Assembly (NCBI RefSeq): GCF_022699665.1
Contig: NZ_JALDNB010000010.1
Coordinates: 62,001 to 126,000 of the forward strand
Source of the DNA: Chryseobacterium aahli
GTDB lineage: Bacteria; Bacteroidota; Bacteroidia; Flavobacteriales; Weeksellaceae
Reading direction: 5' to 3'
Length of the DNA stretch: 64,000 nucleotides
A program made the translations under genes and the position numbers. Under the pieces are notes generated by a model. It did no database searches and was not told where the DNA came from. It worked only from the letters and a program-made list of their open reading frames with translations. Every line of letters begins with the position of its first letter. Position 1 is the first letter of the stretch. This document shows positions 59,567 through 64,000 of the stretch, piece by piece.

Positions 59567-60667
59567 ATGAAAAGAAATATACATAAAAATTTACTTGGCA
59601 TGCTGAAATCTAAAGGGATTTTGGCTATATCAAGTGGCTTGCTATTAATGTCTTGTGGTGCTCAGGTTGGAGGTTACAGTGAGACAGACGGAGTATATTA
59701 TGATCCAAACAAAGATACTCTTCCGGAAGGTGTCATCATCAATGGTGATCAGGGAAACCAAGTAGGAGATTATTATGATTATTCCCCGCAATCTAGTATT
59801 GTAGAAAATTCTCAAATCAATTCCCAGGAATACAACAACAGATATAATGAATGGAGTGATGCCAATTACGGCAATGCAACAGATTCTGATTGGGGTAGTT
59901 TCGCAGGAAGCCAGACCAACGTATACGACAACTCTTGGGGTTGGGGTATGGGAATGGGTTGGGGCTCACCTTGGGGATGGGGAGGCTACAGTCCTTACTG
60001 GGGAATGGGATCTGGCTGGGGCATGGGAATGTCTTTCGGCTGGGGAAACTCTTGGGGCTGGGGCGGATACAATTCTTATTGGGGTATGGGATGGAACTCA
60101 CCTTACTGGGGATATAACCCTTATTGGGGCGGATATGGTTACGGAGGCTGGTACGGTGGTGCAGGTTATTGGGGAGGTAATTATTACAGACCATCTTACA
60201 GAAGAAGTGGAGCAAATGGTAGAGGATTTACAAATGCTCCCGGAGTCAATAAATATAACGGAAACACTTCTGGTTTCAGAAATGGAAACAATGGTTCTGG
60301 CATGAGAAATGGCCAAGGTCAGCAAGGATTTAGAAATAATAACGGAGGTTTCAGACAAGGGACAACCAATGGTGGATTTAGACAAGGAACTACAAACGGA
60401 GGTTTCAGAAATCAATCTGGTATGAGAAATCCTAATGGCCAGCAAAGACCCAACTATAATTACAGACCACAACAACAGCAACAAACCAGACCAAATTATA
60501 ACCAACAACAATCACAGCCAAGATCAAACGATAATGGTGGTTTCAGATCAGGAGGATCCAACTCTGGAAGTAGCAGTGGTGGCGGATTTAGATCTGGTGG
60601 TTCTTCAGGTGGTGGAGGAATGAGATCAGGCGGCGGTGGCGGCGGTTTCAGATCTGGTGGTAGATAA
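59567..60667 (+). CDS. Gly/Trp/Tyr-rich low-complexity lipoprotein
   Basis: 366 residues. The lipobox LLLMSC (Cys about 30) predicts a lipoprotein; it is preceded by a basic stretch. The mature protein starts with an acidic, Asp/Asn/Tyr region (about 31-120). A Trp/Gly/Tyr/Met-rich block (about 123-205) repeats GWGMGMGWG and GGYxxYWGMG units. A C-terminal Gly/Asn/Arg/Gln-rich tail contains GGFRQGTTN twice in tandem and GFRSGG repeats. It looks like an adhesive or matrix-like surface protein; the function is not known. Confidence 0.7.
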   Translation: MKRNIHKNLLGMLKSKGILAISSGLLLMSCGAQVGGYSETDGVYYDPNKDTLPEGVIINGDQGNQVGDYYDYSPQSSIVENSQINSQEYNNRYNEWSDANYGNATDSDWGSFAGSQTNVYDNSWGWGMGMGWGSPWGWGGYSPYWGMGSGWGMGMSFGWGNSWGWGGYNSYWGMGWNSPYWGYNPYWGGYGYGGWYGGAGYWGGNYYRPSYRRSGANGRGFTNAPGVNKYNGNTSGFRNGNNGSGMRNGQGQQGFRNNNGGFRQGTTNGGFRQGTTNGGFRNQSGMRNPNGQQRPNYNYRPQQQQQTRPNYNQQQSQPRSNDNGGFRSGGSNSGSSSGGGFRSGGSSGGGGMRSGGGGGGFRSGGR

Positions 60668-60699
60668 TATTGTAAAACTCAATAACTATTAATAAAATA

Positions 60700-62130
60700 A
60701 TGTTAAAAAAATCTTTAGTAATAATGAGTATTTCTGCAGCATTTTTTGTGCAGGCTCAAGATATTTCAGTGATTAGAAACTCTATTGATGTATATTCAAA
60801 TACGCCAATGGTTGGTTCTTCGAAGTTTAATGCAATGGTAGGCTCGAATGGAGCTTTGGGTGGTGACGGTACTTCGTTGATGACCAACCCGGCAGGTATC
60901 GGTGTTGCGATTGCTGGTGATGTTTCAGCAACGCTATCGGTTACGAATAATAAAAACACATCTTCATTAGCTGGTTCTTCTTTAAATTATGATATTAATA
61001 AAGTTGATATCGGTAATGCCAATGGAGTTGCTGTTTTTCAGTTGATGACAGAAACACCTTGGAAGTTTATTAACGTTGCAGCCAATATTTCTACATCATC
61101 TATTGAAAACTATGTAGAATCACCAGGAAACTCAAATGTTTCTATTGCTAAAAATCTTGTTGACTCAGGAGGAAATAACGTTGTGGGAAATATGTCTTAT
61201 TTAGGACACGCTTACAACAGATATGGAACTCAAACTAAATTCAATGTTGGTGTAGGTGCTAATTATAATAATGCTTGGTACTTTGGTGCAAGTTTAAATA
61301 TGCACAGTGTTGATCTAGAGCAATTTGACAGCGCTGTTTTCGGATTAGATTTAGATAATTCTGTAACTAGTTTTGATAAACAATACACGCCATATTCTGA
61401 AAAATCAAGTGGTTTCTCGGGTACTTTAGGGGTTATTGGAAAAATTAGTAATCAGTTGAGGTTGGGTGCTTCAATTGAATCACCTACTTGGTGGTCGGTT
61501 GATCGAGTATATAGAGATTATTATGATGGTGCAGATGGAATCTATTATGATAATTTTGCAGAAGACAGAACATTCAGATCTCCAATGAAAGCGACTTTAA
61601 GTGGTGCTTTTGTTCCTAATAAAAACTTTGCGATCAACGTTGACTATACTTTAGGCTTAACTAAGCCAAAATATAAAGTTCAGGGTGTTGCTGAATCAGA
61701 ATTAAACACTTTCTTCAACGACAACTACAAAAATTTATCTGAAATTAAAGTAGGTGCAGAATACAGAATCAAAGCTTTGAGATTGAGAGGAGGTTATTCT
61801 TATGCATCAAGCCCTTTTGACAGTACAACAATCAGTGCATTTTCAAATACGGGAACTGTTGCAAATACCAACTACAGCAACTTCATTTTAGGAGATAGAA
61901 ATACGATTGGTGCAGGTATAGGATATGATTTTGGTAAATTCTACATCGATGCAGCTTATCAGAATATTACTTCAGAATACAAAAATCCGTTTTTGGCAGG
62001 ATATCAATTTGATGATTATAATACAGGATATTACTCAGGAGATTTCGACGTTACAACGCCAAATTCTGTAGTATCTGATGTGAAAAATGTGAGAAACAAT
62101 TTCTTCCTTACTGTAGGCTGGAAATTCTAA
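60700..62130 (+). CDS. OmpP1/FadL-type outer membrane beta-barrel protein
   Basis: 476 residues with signal peptide (SLVIMSISAAFFVQAQ). The N-terminal plug motif is SNGALGGDGTSLMTNPAGIG, typical of FadL/TodX/OmpP1, followed by about 14 barrel strands and the C-terminal FFLTVGWKF with a final aromatic residue. Such proteins move hydrophobic molecules across the outer membrane. It starts 33 bp after the Gly/Trp-rich lipoprotein and may be co-transcribed. Confidence 0.88.
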   Translation: MLKKSLVIMSISAAFFVQAQDISVIRNSIDVYSNTPMVGSSKFNAMVGSNGALGGDGTSLMTNPAGIGVAIAGDVSATLSVTNNKNTSSLAGSSLNYDINKVDIGNANGVAVFQLMTETPWKFINVAANISTSSIENYVESPGNSNVSIAKNLVDSGGNNVVGNMSYLGHAYNRYGTQTKFNVGVGANYNNAWYFGASLNMHSVDLEQFDSAVFGLDLDNSVTSFDKQYTPYSEKSSGFSGTLGVIGKISNQLRLGASIESPTWWSVDRVYRDYYDGADGIYYDNFAEDRTFRSPMKATLSGAFVPNKNFAINVDYTLGLTKPKYKVQGVAESELNTFFNDNYKNLSEIKVGAEYRIKALRLRGGYSYASSPFDSTTISAFSNTGTVANTNYSNFILGDRNTIGAGIGYDFGKFYIDAAYQNITSEYKNPFLAGYQFDDYNTGYYSGDFDVTTPNSVVSDVKNVRNNFFLTVGWKF

Positions 62131-62154
62131 TCAGAGATTTTACTTAAATATATA

Positions 62155-62182
62155 AAAGGCTTCGAATTATTTCGAAGCCTTT
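62155..62182 (+). terminator. Intrinsic terminator after the FadL-type gene
   Basis: A 12-bp perfect stem (AAAGGCTTCGAA / TTCGAAGCCTTT) with a TTAT loop is followed by CTTGTTTT. Confidence 0.83.
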
Positions 62183-62297
62183 CTTGTTTTATTTAAATTT
62201 TTTCTCGCAGATTAAGCTAATCAAGAAGATTTTATAAAGTATTAACGGAAGCTTTAAATATCTTAAACGATTGTTTTTTAATTGAAATAAAAGCTAT

Positions 62298-63017
62298 TTA
62301 ATGATGATGATCATGTGGATGTGTATGAAACAAATGCATCAACAAAGCCAAAGAAACTCCTAAAATAACCAAACCAATCTTTGACCAGTTGATATTGTGA
62401 TTTTTATTGCTTTCGAAAATAATGACTGATGAAATGTGAAGAAAAATACCACCCACAATTGCTAGGAAATATGGCTGCCATTCAGGGTTGAAATAATTTC
62501 CAAGTAACATTCCCATTGGGGAAGCTAAAGCGAATAAAGCCACAATTAATAAAGATGGATAAGACGCTTTTGAACCTGATCTGTTAAACAAAAATGCTCC
62601 CAATATAAAAGAAATCGGGAGATTGTGAAACAAAATCCCTAAAAGATAAGGTGACAGAGGATTGGTTTCATTAGCCAAAGGAATTCCTTCGATAAACGCA
62701 TGAATAAACAATCCGACCATCAATGCGACAGGCAAAATATTGCTGCTTTCATTATGATGATGAAAATGCCCGTGCTCAAAACCTTTCGTTAACGCTTCCA
62801 AAATCATTTGAAGCAAAACTCCGCCAATCACAAAGATTCCCAGATTTTCACTTACATCAGACGTGTAAACTTGTGGAAAAACTTCATTAAGGCAAATGGT
62901 AATAAGGAAACCTGCACTTAAAATCAATAGATTTTTTGCAAACTGCTCTTTTTTACCAAAGAGTTTTCCGAGAAAAACACCGGCAACAACACTTAAAATT
63001 AATAAAATGAAAATCAT
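62298..63017 (-). CDS. ZIP-family divalent metal transporter
   Basis: 239 residues with about seven or eight membrane helices. A cytoplasmic-type His loop (HGHFHHHNESS near 83) and a C-terminal HPHDHHH tail flank the ZIP signature helices (LFIHAFIEGIPLANETN near 115 and the HNLPISFILG segment near 143), which supply the metal-binding His and Glu. It probably imports Zn2+ or another divalent metal. It overlaps the methyltransferase gene by 1 bp and is co-transcribed with it. Confidence 0.9.
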   Translation of the reverse strand: MIFILLILSVVAGVFLGKLFGKKEQFAKNLLILSAGFLITICLNEVFPQVYTSDVSENLGIFVIGGVLLQMILEALTKGFEHGHFHHHNESSNILPVALMVGLFIHAFIEGIPLANETNPLSPYLLGILFHNLPISFILGAFLFNRSGSKASYPSLLIVALFALASPMGMLLGNYFNPEWQPYFLAIVGGIFLHISSVIIFESNKNHNINWSKIGLVILGVSLALLMHLFHTHPHDHHH

Positions 63018-63742
63018 TACTTTTTCTTAAACAAATTAATGCAACGTGGTGAAATTTCCTTTTTAAAATCATTCAAATGATAATCTCCCCAAATTTTCAC
63101 TCTTTCAAAACCACATTCTGAAGCGTAGTTTTCAATAGTTTCTAAGGTATGAAGTTTTACTTTTTCAAAAAAATGTTTAGCTTCTCCATCAATCTCAAAA
63201 CGAATGTCTTTAATGATGTGTCTGCCTTCAATTTTTTTAGAAATATGAAAATCAATTCCTTCTCGGTGAATTGTAGTTTCCGGAACCAAAGTTCTTGTTA
63301 CAAATTCTTCATTCAGATAATCCAAAACAAAAAAACCTTCCGGTTTTAAGGCATTGTAAACAGATTGGAAAACGTTTCTATCATCTGTCTCGTTATCAAA
63401 ATACCCAAAGCTGGTAAAAAGATTGAAAACCGCATTTACAGGTTCAGAATCGATAGGATTTCTCATATCGTGAACTTTGAAAGTTAAACCTTCATTTTCA
63501 AACTGCTTGTCAAACTCAATACTTTGCTGGGAAAGGTCTAAACCAAGCACATCATAGCCCAATTTATTAAGAAAAACCGAGTGTCTTCCTTTTCCGCACG
63601 CAAGGTCAATTATTTTTGAAGATTGAGGCAGCTGAAGCTCCTGAGTGAGTTTTGTGATAAAGTTTTCTGCTTCCGTATAATCTCTGTTACTGTAAAGCAA
63701 ATGATAATAAGGCGTATCAAACCAAGATTCAAACCATTCCAT
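63017..63742 (-). CDS. Class I SAM-dependent methyltransferase
   Basis: 241 residues. Motif I IIDLACGKGRHS (near 48), motif II DVLGLDLSQ and NLFTSFGYF (near 113) match the YafE/UbiE-type methyltransferase fold; PEGFFVLDYLNEEF follows. The substrate is unknown. A TATTTTTG box on the minus strand (63747-63754), directly upstream of the start, may be its -7 element. The next gene on the strand encodes a ZIP transporter. Confidence 0.9.
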   Translation of the reverse strand: MEWFESWFDTPYYHLLYSNRDYTEAENFITKLTQELQLPQSSKIIDLACGKGRHSVFLNKLGYDVLGLDLSQQSIEFDKQFENEGLTFKVHDMRNPIDSEPVNAVFNLFTSFGYFDNETDDRNVFQSVYNALKPEGFFVLDYLNEEFVTRTLVPETTIHREGIDFHISKKIEGRHIIKDIRFEIDGEAKHFFEKVKLHTLETIENYASECGFERVKIWGDYHLNDFKKEISPRCINLFKKK

Positions 63743-63746
63743 AATG

Positions 63747-63754
63747 CAAAAATA
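63747..63754 (-). promoter_or_regulatory. Candidate -7 box of the methyltransferase-ZIP operon
   Basis: TATTTTTG on the minus strand fits TAnnTTTG and ends 4 nt before the start codon, giving a very short leader if used. Confidence 0.35.
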
Positions 63755-63878
63755 ACTAAATTTGCGGTGTTAAAAGAAAAGTATTTTAAATATTAAGGTA
63801 TTGAAAAATTCAATTTATTAATAAAATGAAACGCTAATTCTTTAATTTTTAAATAGTTAAATCTTTTAATTATAACTT

Positions 63879-64000
63879 ATGGATACAGAAAATATTAAAA
63901 TTCAGATAAAAACATTCTTCGGATTAGAAACAGTTTTGGGTGAAGAAATCAAAAAACTGGGCGGAAGAAACGTTGAACTTAAAAATCGTGCAGTCAATTG
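63879..64000 (+). CDS. RlmL-type THUMP domain rRNA methyltransferase (3' truncated by the window)
   Basis: The ATG at 63879 opens 40 codons that run off the window. They read IQIKTFFGLETVLGEEIKKL, then GGRNVELKNRAVN, which matches the N-terminal ferredoxin-like region before the THUMP domain in RlmL-type 23S rRNA guanine-N2 methyltransferases. Only this region is visible, so the assignment is moderate. Confidence 0.65.
   Translation, partial: MDTENIKIQIKTFFGLETVLGEEIKKLGGRNVELKNRAVN

Noticed and set aside
59847..60623. Several long alternative-frame ORFs within the Gly/Trp-rich gene
   Set aside because: They arise from the repetitive GGN codons; none has a recognisable protein pattern.

Overview
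The window is low-GC Bacteroidota DNA, most likely a flavobacterium close to Chryseobacterium. The signs are a SusC/SusD pair, many Sec signal peptides ending in xxFAQ or xxFSQ, lipoproteins with acidic residues after the lipid cysteine, TAnnTTTG-type promoter boxes, and a nearly complete absence of Shine-Dalgarno sequences. The genus is inferred from protein character; no database search was run.

Layout. 1-9.1 kb: accessory region with a membrane-anchored TPR regulator (5' end cut by the window), an ATP-grasp enzyme next to an aldo/keto reductase, three secreted proteins including a 1083-residue surface protein, a second short copy of the regulator's DNA-binding domain, and a degenerate HTH remnant. 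9.3 kb: tRNA-Arg(ACG) on the minus strand. 9.4-13.2 kb: metal or cobalamin-type binding lipoprotein, mtgA and a 'Gcr-type' multi-spanning membrane protein. 13.2-16.5 kb (minus): a DUF721/DciA-like protein, a small secreted protein, recF, a RelE/ParE toxin with its antitoxin, and a UbiA-like membrane protein, tightly packed. 16.5-28.5 kb: two tandem alpha-2-macroglobulin (A2M) proteins of about 1975 residues, both without a thioester site. 28.6-41.6 kb: a decayed gene, then mostly small genes (DUF1569, VOC-fold, DUF1398, DUF2490, AHSA1) with a bestrophin, a Na+/H+ antiporter, glutaminyl cyclase, deoxynucleoside kinase, an ArsC-like protein, DUF493 and DUF4197. 42.0-54.6 kb: a polysaccharide utilisation locus. 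54.6-64 kb: mntH with a candidate DtxR/MntR operator, a DUF937-OmpA protein, proS, a Gly/Trp-rich lipoprotein, a FadL-type porin, a ZIP transporter, a methyltransferase and the start of an RlmL-type rRNA methyltransferase.

The most coherent system is the 42-54.6 kb locus: SusC, SusD, a LamG-fold surface lipoprotein, two GH144-type ('glucoamylase family') lipoproteins, a secreted alpha/beta hydrolase, an unusual 401-residue YD-like protein and a GH3 beta-glucosidase. GH144 plus GH3 predicts breakdown of beta-1,2-glucan: the SusCD complex and surface lipoproteins bind and import it, endo-glucanases cut it, and GH3 releases glucose. Lipoprotein leaders suggest that one GH144 is on the surface and the other in the periplasm. 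No regulator is encoded beside the locus.

The tandem A2M pair is the other striking feature. The copies align throughout but carry different inserts at the same place: one has a SusC-plug-like motif and polyproline, the other a thrombospondin type 3 calcium repeat. Several intergenic palindromes and short repeats recur in the window.
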